DNA of 64,000 nt from Streptomyces hayashii (GCF_024539815.1 NZ_JAHHIU010000078.1:1-64000); one strand, 5' to 3'; numbered from the stretch's first letter, positions 51,483 through 59,934 are shown. The notes: generated from the letters alone by a model not told the origin. Numbers and translations are program-made.

Positions 51483-52379
51483 GTGAGCGATCTGCATGTG
51501 GTGGGAGTCCACGGAATCCGCCAGCGCGACACCAACTCCCTCAAGCTGGCCGAGGACTGGAACCTGGCTCTGGCGGAAGGCATATCCCTGCACTGCGGCC
51601 CCACGTCCCCCACACCGTCGGTCATCACCCCGTACTACGGCGACGTCTTCCCCAAAGGGCGCTTCCAGCTCGGCGACGACGACCCGTCCGAGTGGTTGGC
51701 CGAAACCGACGAAAAACAGCTGGAACTGCTGGCGCAGGCCTTGGAGGCCCACACGCCACCCGTGCTGGGAGAGCGGCCGGCGGCCGGCACTTTGGGCGCA
51801 CCTCCGCCTGTCTCGCCCCGCATCACGGCGGCGCTCGCGCGTATCGACCGCAGATGCGGCCCTGGAGTGGGGAAGGCGCTGCTCAGCAGGGTCAGTGAGG
51901 TGTACGGCTACTTCAGCGCCAAATCCAAGTACGAAGGCATGGCGGACACCGTCCGCGACCGCGTGCGCGAGGCGGTGGAACAGAGCGGCGCCAGCCTGAT
52001 CATCGCTCACTCCCTGGGCAGCGTCATCGTGTACGACATGTTCCAACGCGGCCGGATTCCCTCGGACGTTGATGGCGGCGTGAGCATGCTCATCACCTGC
52101 GGATCGCCCCTGGCATGGCTTCCATTGCGGCGCAAACTCGGGGTACGCGCATCTGACGAGCTTCAACTACCCTCAAACGTGCGCTGGTTGAACGTCTTCG
52201 ACCCCAACGATCCCGTCACCGCCGGTGTGGGACTCTCCGCAATCGCACCAGGCGTGACCGACGTGGCCGTGGACAATCAAGACGACCCGCATGCGGCCGG
52301 GCGCTACCTGGAACAGCAGCCGGTGGCAGCCGCCGTGCACAGCCACATGACGCGTGGCCCCATGCTCCCCAAGGGCTGA
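51483..52379 (+). CDS. Alpha/beta hydrolase (lipase/esterase-like)
   Basis: The 298-residue protein has HVVGVHGIRQ (oxyanion region, residues 5-14) and SLIIAHSLGSVIVYDMF with nucleophile Ser177 in H-S-L-G-S (family G-x-S-x-G with the first Gly changed). The likely acid is Asp240 (NVFDPNDP) and the likely base His286 or His288 (VHSHMTRG). GGAGGAG precedes the GTG start. It is divergent from the caspase-STAND gene by 134 bases. It may be a substrate, effector or partner of that protease, for example a membrane-damaging lipase; this is inference from position. Confidence 0.75.
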   Translation: MSDLHVVGVHGIRQRDTNSLKLAEDWNLALAEGISLHCGPTSPTPSVITPYYGDVFPKGRFQLGDDDPSEWLAETDEKQLELLAQALEAHTPPVLGERPAAGTLGAPPPVSPRITAALARIDRRCGPGVGKALLSRVSEVYGYFSAKSKYEGMADTVRDRVREAVEQSGASLIIAHSLGSVIVYDMFQRGRIPSDVDGGVSMLITCGSPLAWLPLRRKLGVRASDELQLPSNVRWLNVFDPNDPVTAGVGLSAIAPGVTDVAVDNQDDPHAAGRYLEQQPVAAAVHSHMTRGPMLPKG

Positions 52380-52390
52380 TCCCACAGCCT

Positions 52391-52534
52391 TTACGACGGC
52401 TCTGCGGGCACTCGGGAAAAGAGCGACAGATGCGATCGCAACCAAACGTCGTACAGGGACCTGGTGTCGCCCTGGACATCGCCGATCAGGCCCACCTGAT
52501 CTCCCAGCTGCACGATGTCGTTCATCGTCCTCAT
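52391..52534 (-). CDS. Small ORF beyond the topoisomerase terminator
   Basis: From ATG 52534 (AGAAGG about ten bases upstream) 47 codons read MRTMNDIVQLGDQVGLIGDV and on to TAA at 52391, with strong GC third-position bias. It follows the topoisomerase and its hairpin on the same strand. Small and unrecognised; convergent with the hydrolase gene, ending 11 bases after its stop. Confidence 0.45.
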   Translation of the reverse strand: MRTMNDIVQLGDQVGLIGDVQGDTRSLYDVWLRSHLSLFSRVPAEPS

Positions 52535-52566
52535 CACATCCTTCTGTTGTCGCTGTCGTGAAAAGG

Positions 52567-52603
52567 CAGCAGCGGGTCCCGAGGTCCGGGACCCGCTGCT
52601 GCT
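52567..52603 (-). terminator. Terminator of the topoisomerase gene
   Basis: A perfect 15-bp stem (52567-52581 with 52589-52603), 7-base loop, followed on the minus strand by CTTTTC. It starts 20 bases beyond the stop at 52624. Confidence 0.8.
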
Positions 52604-52623
52604 CGCCAGCGCCTGTCCGGGCA

Positions 52624-54999
52624 TCAGCCGAACAACGGCACGATCTTCTTCTTGCCGCCCTCTTCCTTCCAGGCGACCTTCGCGTCAAAGGTCTTGCCCT
52701 TCGACGAGACGAACCCCGTGCCCTGGATGGTCTTGCCGGCTGCCAGGTCCTTGCGCTGCGCGTCGGTGAAGGTCACCTGACACCAGGACCGCGGCGGCTC
52801 GTCGCCGGAGCCGAAGTCGGGGACGATCTTCTTGGCCTTCGCGTCCCAGCTGACCTTGCAGCCGAAGGTCTTACCGGTCCTCGCGCTGACGAAGTCGTCG
52901 ATCTCCAGCGCCTGGCCCGCCAAGAGCGCCGTGACCTCCACCGGCGTGAACGTCCGGCCGGACCACTTCGTCGGCTTGTCCGGCACCTCCAGCTGGAACC
53001 CGACGAACTTGCGGCCCTTGAAGTCGCCGACGCCGAGCGCTCCGGTGGCCGTGTAGGGCTTGCCCGCCTTGTTCGTGGCCTCGAACGAGATCGTCTCGCC
53101 CGCCAGCAGCTTCGCCACCTCGTCGTCACTGAACTCGTGGCCCGACCAGATCTTCTTCAAGGCGACCTTCTTCGGCCCACCCGGAGCGGCCTGCCACACA
53201 CCCTCGGCGCGGGCGGCGACCACCTGCTTCTTCAGGCCCAGCTCGGCGCGCATGGAGGTGGCGTTCTTCGTCATCGTGGCGATGTCCTCGTGCACCCAGT
53301 CGGCGACGACGGCCAGGCGCTCCTCGGCCGTCGCCGTCCCGGCGGCGATGTCGCGCATGTCGGCGTAGACCTTCTCGGTGAGCCCGAGGTCGCCGATGCG
53401 CGTGCCCGGCAGGAGCCGCCAGCTCATCTCGCCGGCCTGGGCCAGCCTGAGTTTCCGGCCCTTCTCCGTCAGCAGCGGGTACTTCGCCTTGCCGTTGGTG
53501 ACCTCGGAATACGTCGAGGTGCGGGTCGCGCCCGTGCCCACGTCGTGCTTCTCCAGCTGCTTCATCAGCCATTTCATCGTCGGATGCTCGGGGCGCTTGT
53601 TCGCGCCCTCGAAGATGAACGGCTCCGCGATCCGGCCCAGGCCCCTGCCGGACTCGTTCTCGTCGCCTTCGGCCGTGTCGTCGCCGGCGTCCGGATCGAA
53701 CACGGCCCGCCAGCCGGGGCTCTTGGGCACATTGGCGATGCCGACGAAGTCCGGGTACTTCTCCACGTGGCCCTTCTGCTGCTCGTAGAGGTAGTCCTCG
53801 GCGAGCATGGCCAGGTAGTTCTTCGCGAGCATCTCGTAGATGAGCCGTCCGGCCTTGCCGTACTTGTGCTCGACCTCGTCCAGCGAGAAGGGCACCTTCG
53901 GTCCCGGACGATTCGCGCCGTGCGCGCCCTCGGGCTTCACGTGTGTGGACCGGGGCTGGCGATGCGTCAGAAGCCCAGCGTCGACGCCGACCACGGCGGC
54001 GATCTTGTCGACCAGCGGCGCGAGGTCCTTGAACTGCTCGGGCGTGATCGTCTTGTCCTCCGTGCGCGGGTAGGAGACGACCTGGTCCTCGTACATCTTC
54101 TGGTAGGTCGAGAGCGTCAGGTTCGCCTTCACACCCTTGCCGACGAGCATCGAGGACAAGGAAGCGAGGTCGAGCAGCTTCGGCGGCGCGGTCTTCTTGC
54201 CCGCCTTGCTGTCCAGGACGACAGGGGAGGGGCCGTACTGCTGCGGCACCTGGCCCTTCTGGTCGAACCGCGGTTCATCAGGGTTCGTGTACATGACGTC
54301 GTTCTCGTCGCGGAAGCGGTTCTGGAAGAACGGCTTCTTGACGTACGCGTCATAAGCCTTCTGCTGGTCGCCGACGAGAGAGACCATCGCCGACTTCAGC
54401 CGGCCCTGGCGCAGCACGAGGTCCTGGCCGGACTGGCGGCCCATCGCCGTGGCGATACGCGTGAACTGCATGGACAGGAAGTCCCACTGGGAGCGGTACA
54501 TCGCCTTGCGGTAGTCGCCCTCGTTCTGCATGGACTTCACCGGCCGGCGCTGTTCGAACGCCTTCTGGATCGAGGCCTTCGACTCGTCGGTGAACTCCAT
54601 GCGGCTGAACCGCTTGCCGTGGAAGCCGAGTTCGTCGATCGCCTCCCAGAAGAGCAGATCACCCTCACCGGACGGATCCAGATCCGTGGCGATGACGATT
54701 TCGTCGCCGCGGCTGAGCGCAGAACGCAGAGTCTTGATGACGTCCGCGACGTTCTTCTGCGGCTCGCGCTTCCACGTCAGGTCATCCGGATCCCAGGGCA
54801 GATTGCTCAGGTCCCACTTCTGATAGGCGTCCGCGAGCGAGGAGTCCACCATCGCGTGCGGCTGGGCGAACTCGTAGAGATGACCCCTGAGGCTCGCCAC
54901 CTCGTAGGCCGTGCCCTTGTAGCTGCCCTTCGTCCCGCCGAGGGCGCTGGCCATGTTCCTCGCTGCGCTCGGCTTCTCTGCGACTACGATTGCGACCAT
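52624..54999 (-). CDS. DNA topoisomerase IA (plasmid type III-like)
   Basis: The 791-residue protein has the type IA plan: a TOPRIM domain with IVVAEKPSAARN (Glu8) and VIATDLDPSGEGDLL (Asp106, Asp108, Glu112), and the catalytic tyrosine in VVSYPRTEDKT (Tyr310). The C-terminus carries three related units of 45-60 residues (about 600-791: SDDEVAKLLAGETI, TPVEVTALLAGQALEIDDF, TDAQRKDLAAGKTIQGTGF) instead of zinc fingers. These enzymes relax or decatenate DNA, and plasmid/ICE copies aid replication or transfer. An AT-rich promoter region with TTGAATGGC lies upstream. Confidence 0.9.
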   Translation of the reverse strand: MVAIVVAEKPSAARNMASALGGTKGSYKGTAYEVASLRGHLYEFAQPHAMVDSSLADAYQKWDLSNLPWDPDDLTWKREPQKNVADVIKTLRSALSRGDEIVIATDLDPSGEGDLLFWEAIDELGFHGKRFSRMEFTDESKASIQKAFEQRRPVKSMQNEGDYRKAMYRSQWDFLSMQFTRIATAMGRQSGQDLVLRQGRLKSAMVSLVGDQQKAYDAYVKKPFFQNRFRDENDVMYTNPDEPRFDQKGQVPQQYGPSPVVLDSKAGKKTAPPKLLDLASLSSMLVGKGVKANLTLSTYQKMYEDQVVSYPRTEDKTITPEQFKDLAPLVDKIAAVVGVDAGLLTHRQPRSTHVKPEGAHGANRPGPKVPFSLDEVEHKYGKAGRLIYEMLAKNYLAMLAEDYLYEQQKGHVEKYPDFVGIANVPKSPGWRAVFDPDAGDDTAEGDENESGRGLGRIAEPFIFEGANKRPEHPTMKWLMKQLEKHDVGTGATRTSTYSEVTNGKAKYPLLTEKGRKLRLAQAGEMSWRLLPGTRIGDLGLTEKVYADMRDIAAGTATAEERLAVVADWVHEDIATMTKNATSMRAELGLKKQVVAARAEGVWQAAPGGPKKVALKKIWSGHEFSDDEVAKLLAGETISFEATNKAGKPYTATGALGVGDFKGRKFVGFQLEVPDKPTKWSGRTFTPVEVTALLAGQALEIDDFVSARTGKTFGCKVSWDAKAKKIVPDFGSGDEPPRSWCQVTFTDAQRKDLAAGKTIQGTGFVSSKGKTFDAKVAWKEEGGKKKIVPLFG

Positions 55000-55089
55000 G
55001 TCGACTCCTTCTCGTCATGACTCAGAAACGAGTACGAGCCTACTTGAAAGGGCGTATCGAATGGGAGTCAAAAGGGGCATTAAAGGGCT

Positions 55090-55098
55090 TTGAATGGC
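55090..55098 (+). repeat. TTGAATGGC motif, copy 3
   Basis: Lies 91 bases upstream of the topoisomerase start (minus strand), between that gene and the 55216-57328 operon. The stretch also has TATCGAATGGG (55051-55061), a near copy. Confidence 0.4.
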
Positions 55099-55170
55099 GC
55101 GAGCGTCATGCAGCGAAAGGCAGCTCCGGCACGCTGCTCGAGCAATCACCGCTTGTGAAAAAAGAGAAGA

Positions 55171-55195
55171 CCCCGAGAAGCTGTGCTTCTCGGGG
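55171..55195 (-). terminator. Terminator of the MobC-like operon
   Basis: A perfect 11-bp stem (55171-55181 with 55185-55195) and 3-base loop, followed on the minus strand by TCTTCTCTTTTTT. A textbook rho-independent terminator 20 bases past the stop at 55216. Confidence 0.85.
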
Positions 55196-55215
55196 CCGTC
55201 GTCTGTCGAGCGCTC

Positions 55216-55770
55216 CTACCGAGTCGGCATCGCCACGCCGAGCCGGACGCGGTACACCCGCAGCACCTTGCCGAGCGTCTCGAGTCCCTCAGGGTGCTTC
55301 AGGCCTTCCTCCAGCTCCTTCAGTCGGACGGGCCGCACGCCGGCCACCTCGGCGACCTGCTTGCGTGTGGCCTCACCCCTGAGCTTGATCAGCAGATCCG
55401 GCAGGTCCGCGGTCAGGTCCTCGAACATCCGGAACTTCTCCCGCTCGCCCATGCGCGTGTGGCCGACATGGATCGCGCCACAACTCTCTTCGCACCAATA
55501 CCAGCTCGTCGACGCATCTTCCCGGAGCTTCGCGGGGATCTCCTGCTCACTCCGGTAGCGGCGCTTGAAGGCCCACGTCCCTTCACGCTGCGTCCGGCAT
55601 CCGCGCGGAGCGTCCTCGGGGCGCGAGGCCGGCGCGGCCATACCCGCACACCGCGGAGTGCAGTACAGGCCGAGGTACACCGGGTCCTGGGCGTGGAGGC
55701 CCAGACCCTTGCCGCACGTCTTGCAGCGCTGCCGGGCGGGGAAGAGCTTCTCCTTGCTCGTCGTGGTCAT
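55216..55770 (-). CDS. Zinc-finger/HTH protein
   Basis: The 184-residue protein has Cys pairs CKTCGK, YCTPRC and WCEESCG in its first 100 residues, likely zinc sites, and an XRE-like HTH near the end: ATRKQVAEVAGVRPVRLKEL followed by EEGLKHPEGLETLGKVLRVY. It probably binds DNA as a regulator of the element. Its start overlaps the stop of the next gene upstream, and it closes the operon before a strong terminator. Confidence 0.65.
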   Translation of the reverse strand: MTTTSKEKLFPARQRCKTCGKGLGLHAQDPVYLGLYCTPRCAGMAAPASRPEDAPRGCRTQREGTWAFKRRYRSEQEIPAKLREDASTSWYWCEESCGAIHVGHTRMGEREKFRMFEDLTADLPDLLIKLRGEATRKQVAEVAGVRPVRLKELEEGLKHPEGLETLGKVLRVYRVRLGVAMPTR

Positions 55771-56924
55771 CGAATCGGCCGTCCTTCCCGCTCGCGTTCG
55801 AGCCTCAGCTGCTTCCTGGTCGCCTCGCGGGCCTTGTCCCGGAGGTAGATCGCCTCCTTGTGCGTGATCGGCGCGTCGTGGAGGTTGTGCGAGCCCCGCA
55901 GGAAGTTCTCCGTACGGTCGGCGATGGAGTACGCCAGCGCCTGCTCGACCACCGCGCTGGTCTGGCGCACCTCGCCCAACTCGTCGCGCAGCTTGCGCAG
56001 TAACCCGTCCCGCTCGCGTTCAGCGGTCTCGATGTTCGCCAGGCGTGCCACCACGCTGCCCAGCAGCGGGTCGCGGGAGCGGAATAGCTCGACGGCGCGC
56101 TCGGTGGCCGGGTCGGCATCAAGGCGCAAGTCGAGCTGCGCCAGCAGAAACGCCGTCACCAGCGTGCCCTGGCTCAGCCGCTGGCTGAACTCCCGAGCAG
56201 CGCTGTCGCTCACGCCCAGCTCACGGACTGCGGCTGCTCGCAGCTGCTCCCGCAGTGCGTTCATGATGCTCTCGGGCAGCGCCTTGATGTGCGGCTGGCT
56301 CTGCACGCCGGCGAGCCGGAAGCCCGACTGGGGGAGCGTGGCGGTCTCGGCTGTGCTGCCCGATCCACCCTTCGATGCCGCACTCTGCACGGCGTCCTGA
56401 TGGTCGGTGAGCTGGAGCGAGCTGGGCGTTACATGCCCGGATTCATCCGGTGTGGCGACAACGTCGTGAGAAGTGACTTCCGCCGCGGCAGCGTCCTCGA
56501 CGTCCGGCTGTGCCCCGGGAGCCGGAACAGCATCGGCCGCACCGCCCGGGAGCACCCCGGCAGTTCCTCCCTGTCCACCACCGTCACCACCACCACGCAG
56601 GTTGGATCCGCTGGCCCGCTCGGAGTCGCCGGCGCCGGGCTCGTAGTCCGGCTCCAGGTCCAGGCGATCCTCTTCGACGTCCTCATCGAGATCAGCCTGC
56701 AGACCTTCAACCTCGGGTTGAGAGTCGGCGTCGCCGGCCTCATCAAGCTGCGCCTCCGGCTCGGGCGTTGCCACCCCAGGCTCAGACTGTGCCGCCTGGG
56801 CCTGGACGCGCTTGAGCTCCTCGCTCCCGCCGCGTCGGTAGGCGTCCAGGAAGGACGTGTCCACCTCCATCACCTCGGCGGTGGGTGTGGCCGCTTCCAG
56901 CATCTCTGCGAAGTCCCGGCTCAT
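55767..56924 (-). CDS. Uncharacterised protein with acidic linker and helical C-terminus
   Basis: The 385 residues start MSRDFAEMLEAATPTAEVME. Residues 40-190 are low-complexity, acidic and Gly/Pro-rich. The C-terminal 180 are helical (ESIMNALREQLRAAAVRELG, LDADPATERAVELFRSRDPL, SAVVEQALAYSIADRTENFL) ending in an Arg/Lys-rich tail. The ATG overlaps the MobC-like stop. Position suggests a relaxosome or partition accessory; no family recognised. Confidence 0.6.
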   Translation of the reverse strand: MSRDFAEMLEAATPTAEVMEVDTSFLDAYRRGGSEELKRVQAQAAQSEPGVATPEPEAQLDEAGDADSQPEVEGLQADLDEDVEEDRLDLEPDYEPGAGDSERASGSNLRGGGDGGGQGGTAGVLPGGAADAVPAPGAQPDVEDAAAAEVTSHDVVATPDESGHVTPSSLQLTDHQDAVQSAASKGGSGSTAETATLPQSGFRLAGVQSQPHIKALPESIMNALREQLRAAAVRELGVSDSAAREFSQRLSQGTLVTAFLLAQLDLRLDADPATERAVELFRSRDPLLGSVVARLANIETAERERDGLLRKLRDELGEVRQTSAVVEQALAYSIADRTENFLRGSHNLHDAPITHKEAIYLRDKAREATRKQLRLEREREGRPIR

Positions 56925-57328
56925 CCGAGCTCACCGTCCTCGTCATCCAGGAGGTAGTTGTCGCCGCGGGTGAGCCCGATTAGGGAGTCGAAGCCTGTGG
57001 TGACGACGCGTTCGAGGTTCGCCGAGTTCTTCGCCAGCGCCGCGACCTGGTCGACAAGCTCGTTGAGTCGCGCGATCTCCAGGGTCGGCAGGTCATAGTC
57101 GAGGTTCTCGCGCCGGATCTTCTCGACCACCGCCTCGGCCACGTACTCGTTCACCGAGGAGAACCCGCGCTTGTCAGCCCAGTACTCCGCGCGCTGCTTG
57201 TCGTCCGGATCCAGCCGGACGAACATGCCCTGGCGGCCACTACTGCTGCTCTGCGTCGCGCCCGGCGGCTTCTTCTTCGTGCCGCGCACGGGCTGCGTCG
57301 TCTTCTCCAACTCCTGTGCGACGGTCAT
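56921..57328 (-). CDS. MobC-like relaxosome/ribbon-helix-helix protein
   Basis: ATG 57328 has GGAGA upstream; 135 residues. After a basic, Thr/Lys-rich start comes MFVRLDPDDKQRAEYWADKR with GFSSVNEYVAEAVVEKIRRE, a ribbon-helix-helix-like fold. Then LNELVDQVAALAKNSANLER, which resembles the MobC tail of mobilisation proteins. Such proteins help the relaxase open the origin of transfer. No relaxase is in view. Direct repeats upstream may be its own operator. Confidence 0.6.
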   Translation of the reverse strand: MTVAQELEKTTQPVRGTKKKPPGATQSSSSGRQGMFVRLDPDDKQRAEYWADKRGFSSVNEYVAEAVVEKIRRENLDYDLPTLEIARLNELVDQVAALAKNSANLERVVTTGFDSLIGLTRGDNYLLDDEDGELG

Positions 57329-57364
57329 GCGCGGCTTCTCCTTGACTTGTTCGACTGATTTATC

Positions 57365-57399
57365 AAGCCATCTTATCAATGCCAAGCTATAAGCCATCT
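57365..57399. promoter_or_regulatory. Repeated sites upstream of the MobC-like gene
   Basis: AAGCCATCT occurs at 57365-57373 and 57391-57399 (26 bp apart) with TTATCA and CTATAA words between, in the AT-rich leader 40-70 bases before the start. It fits an operator or part of an origin of transfer bound by the adjacent RHH protein. Confidence 0.4.
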
Positions 57400-57570
57400 G
57401 CGATCTTTGTGTTTCGGCTCGAATGCCAGTAGAGTCGCAGCCGCGCCCAGTCAGTCCCCCCCCTGGCGGCGCATCGCCGCAGCAGGTGGCCCTGCTCGAT
57501 TCCTTTCCTCTCGGACGGAGCCACCTGCTGCGGACCGCACCCACCTTCGTGTGACGACGAAAAGAGAAAA

Positions 57571-57599
57571 GGGCCAGTGCGACACATCGCACCGGGCCC
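57571..57599 (-). terminator. Terminator of the signal-peptide gene at 57624
   Basis: A 12-bp stem with one bulge (57571-57582 with 57587-57599), 4-base loop, followed on the minus strand by CTTTTCTCTTTT. It lies 25 bases past the stop. Confidence 0.75.
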
Positions 57600-57623
57600 T
57601 TCGTCTGCCTGATGGACTCCCGC

Positions 57624-58457
57624 TCAGGGGCCGGGCATGGGAGTCGGCGTCGCATTCGTCGTACAGTCGACGAGTCCCTGGGTGAACCTCGGCGACTGCC
57701 AGATCGCCTTGTCCTTGTCGTTCGGCAGGTGTTCGACGATCGACCCGGTGCCGAGGGGCGCTCCGCCAGCGAAGAAGTGCAGCGCCTCCTGGCTGAAGCC
57801 CGCGTTGTACACCAAGGTCGACAGGCACTGGCCGGCCGCCGCGTAGGTCTTCTTCTGACCCTCGTCCCGGGCGTAGGAGGAGAACATGGAGACCAGGCCC
57901 TTGCTGAGCTCGATGGACGAGTTGACCGGCTGATCCGCGCGGACCGGGTAAGCCGGCTCCAGGTTCGGCTGACCGGCTACAGGCTTCGCGGCTCCCTTTG
58001 GCGGCACGTAGCTCTGAGTCTTGAGGCTGCTGCCGTTCGGAAGTACAGCCTTGTCGATGCACGCGTCGAAGTCCTCGCGCAGCGACCGCGACGCCAGGAG
58101 CGCAGCGTCGTCCTCGCTCACCTTGTTCAGTCCGTCGATGACTGCACCCATGTCGTCGCTGTCGACCTTGACGACGTAGTCCAGCGACTCCTCCGGCATT
58201 CCCGCCGTCCGCGCTGCGCTGGCTAGGCAAGCCCCGCCGTCCTTTCTGGAACTCCCGGTGCCCTGGAAGGCGAGCTTGTTCAGCGCCTCGTCGAGGGCCT
58301 TGTCGGTGACCTTGGCGGTGCTCGTGGTCAGACTCGGCGCAGACGGCGCCTGCGTTGTGGTGCCGTCGCCACTGGAGTATCCGGCGAGCAGAACGCCCGC
58401 CGCCACAGCGAGTGTTGTGGCCGCGGGTGCAGCCATCCTCGTCCTCCAGGTCTTCAT
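57624..58457 (-). CDS. Exported protein with altered lipobox
   Basis: The 277-residue protein has a signal peptide (TTLAVAAGVLLAGYSSGDGT). The position where a lipoprotein would have Cys is Tyr27 (LLAGYSS instead of LLAGCSS). The mature part has Thr/Ser linker residues and a helical domain with paired cysteines (GACLAS, DACIDK, GQCLST, VDCTTN), similar to small secreted actinomycete proteins. It may now be secreted or stay anchored by its uncleaved helix. It lies alone between terminator and AT-rich promoter region. Confidence 0.65.
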   Translation of the reverse strand: MKTWRTRMAAPAATTLAVAAGVLLAGYSSGDGTTTQAPSAPSLTTSTAKVTDKALDEALNKLAFQGTGSSRKDGGACLASAARTAGMPEESLDYVVKVDSDDMGAVIDGLNKVSEDDAALLASRSLREDFDACIDKAVLPNGSSLKTQSYVPPKGAAKPVAGQPNLEPAYPVRADQPVNSSIELSKGLVSMFSSYARDEGQKKTYAAAGQCLSTLVYNAGFSQEALHFFAGGAPLGTGSIVEHLPNDKDKAIWQSPRFTQGLVDCTTNATPTPMPGP

Positions 58458-58538
58458 CGCTTCTCACCTCGCATCTCCTGTTGCCGACCGGTCCGATTGC
58501 ATCGACTGGTCTCTGAGGGCATCCTATTCGAATACCTA

Positions 58539-58547
58539 TTGAATGGC
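58539..58547 (+). repeat. TTGAATGGC motif, copy 4
   Basis: Lies 82 bases upstream of the gene at 58457 (minus strand), preceded by CCTATTCGAATACCTA, itself dyad-like. The 303-base gap 58458-58760 holds no other feature I can support. Confidence 0.4.
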
Positions 58548-58760
58548 ACCCTGTGGTGAGTCGGAATGCCGTGAGACAGAGGATGGGCAGAGCGGGGCTC
58601 GGGCGCGCAGAGTGCCTGCGGGTCTGTTTGGCGCTTGGCGATCAACGGAGTTGATCCGGAGGGCTCTGTGACACGTCGTGCGCGTGTCAGCTGCGGGTGG
58701 CCCCCTGCCGGGCGGCTGTTCGTGGGCTTCTCATCTCCCCCCCACGAAGGACTGCTCGCC

Positions 58761-59038
58761 ATGACTGCTCTTGCTTCTGCTCGGACCACCACTGACGTCG
58801 ACCTGCTGACGCTCACGCTGCACGTGAGTGACGACCAGAAGACCTGGTACCGATCGTCTTCGAGGGCGAGAACCCGGTCTACGTCGACCAGCAGGCCGCA
58901 GCCTGGCTCAAGGAACGGCCGTACCTCGCCGTCGAGATGGACGACTCGACCTGCTGCGGCCAGTTCCCTCGGACCTTCAACGCGGTGTTCGCGTCCATCA
59001 CCCGCGACCAGCAGCTCCTGCAGGTGCACACGCTCTGA
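58761..59038 (+). pseudogene. Small gene with a frameshift
   Basis: From ATG 58761 the protein reads MTALASARTTTDVDLLTLTL then HVSDDQKTW. At about 58848 coding moves to another frame: PIVFEGENPVYVDQQAAAWL, PYLAVEMDDSTCCGQFPRTF and QLLQVHTL to TGA 59038. One base changed in length restores a protein of about 92 residues. No family recognised. Read error and real mutation are both possible. Confidence 0.5.
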
Positions 59039-59071
59039 CGCGCGCCCGCTTCCAGAAGGAGAGCACCGGCC

Positions 59072-59521
59072 ATGACAATGCATGCTGCGCACGTCCCCGC
59101 GCCCATGAAGCCAGGTCCGGTCGTCTACACCGACCGGCAGCTCTTATGCGTGCTCATCCGCCTGGCGCAGGGGGAGAGCACCCTCGGACGTCGCACGTTC
59201 GAGCAGCGCCGCAGAGATGCCGACCCGTCGGCTCCGCTCTACGAGCGCCGCTTCGGCAGCTGGAACCGCGCGCTGGAGCTCGCGGGCCTCGACGCGGTCG
59301 CACAGCCCGAACAGCTGCGGGATGCGACGACGAAGTGGACCCAGGAGCAGCTGATCGCCGCGATCCGTCGGTGTCTGCTGGAAACAGGGTCCACGACGCT
59401 GGCGGCCTACGAGGTCTGGCGCACGGATCCGGCGAATCCGAAGTCTGATGTTCCGCCGGCCACCACCATCCGCTTCCGCATGGGCAGTTGGTCACGAGCC
59501 ACAGAGCTGGCTTGCGGCTGA
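59072..59521 (+). CDS. Homing-endonuclease-associated repeat (HNH_repeat) protein
   Basis: The 149 residues contain two copies of the homing endonuclease associated repeat: PLYERRFGSWNRALELAGLD and WTQEQLIAAIRRCLLETGST followed by TTIRFRMGSWSRATELACG. These helical repeats bind DNA beside HNH nucleases or occur alone in mobile elements. No nuclease residues are seen here. Clean GGAG-type site (AAGGAG) upstream. Confidence 0.7.
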   Translation: MTMHAAHVPAPMKPGPVVYTDRQLLCVLIRLAQGESTLGRRTFEQRRRDADPSAPLYERRFGSWNRALELAGLDAVAQPEQLRDATTKWTQEQLIAAIRRCLLETGSTTLAAYEVWRTDPANPKSDVPPATTIRFRMGSWSRATELACG

Positions 59522-59598
59522 CATCCATCGGCATCTGCGACACCGTTCGATCCCCTTATGGGGCGCTGAACCGCAAGGATCTGGAAAGGGGAACTGTT

Positions 59599-59934
59599 AT
59601 GTCAACCGAAAAGCGGCCTCTCACGGGTCTCCGCGTACGAGTCCATTTGAAGGGTGAGACCGTGTATGGGCTCGCCAGGGTCAGCTACAGAGATGGCCAC
59701 AAGCACGCTGGCCATTACGAGGTGGAGCGTGTCTCAGCTCTCCCGATTCTGGTTCCGTTCGGGGATGCCGAACCGGGACCGAACGCCGATCAGATTCCGC
59801 CTGGCGTGGAATTTCCGGATCGTCGTGTGTCCTATCGCCCGCTGTTTGCTGAGCCGGGAGTCAAAGAGACATCCGCCGGGGTCTCCGGTGCAAACTCATC
59901 TTCCCCGGAAACATGGAAAGGCTCCAAAAACTGA
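59599..59934 (+). CDS. Small uncharacterised protein
   Basis: ATG 59599 has AAAGGGG upstream. The 111-residue product starts MSTEKRPLTGLRVRVHLKGE and has a beta-rich first half (TVYGLARVSYRDGHKHAGHY), then a Pro-rich middle and a Ser-rich tail. No family recognised. Its end overlaps the next gene by 22 bases. Confidence 0.55.
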   Translation: MSTEKRPLTGLRVRVHLKGETVYGLARVSYRDGHKHAGHYEVERVSALPILVPFGDAEPGPNADQIPPGVEFPDRRVSYRPLFAEPGVKETSAGVSGANSSSPETWKGSKN

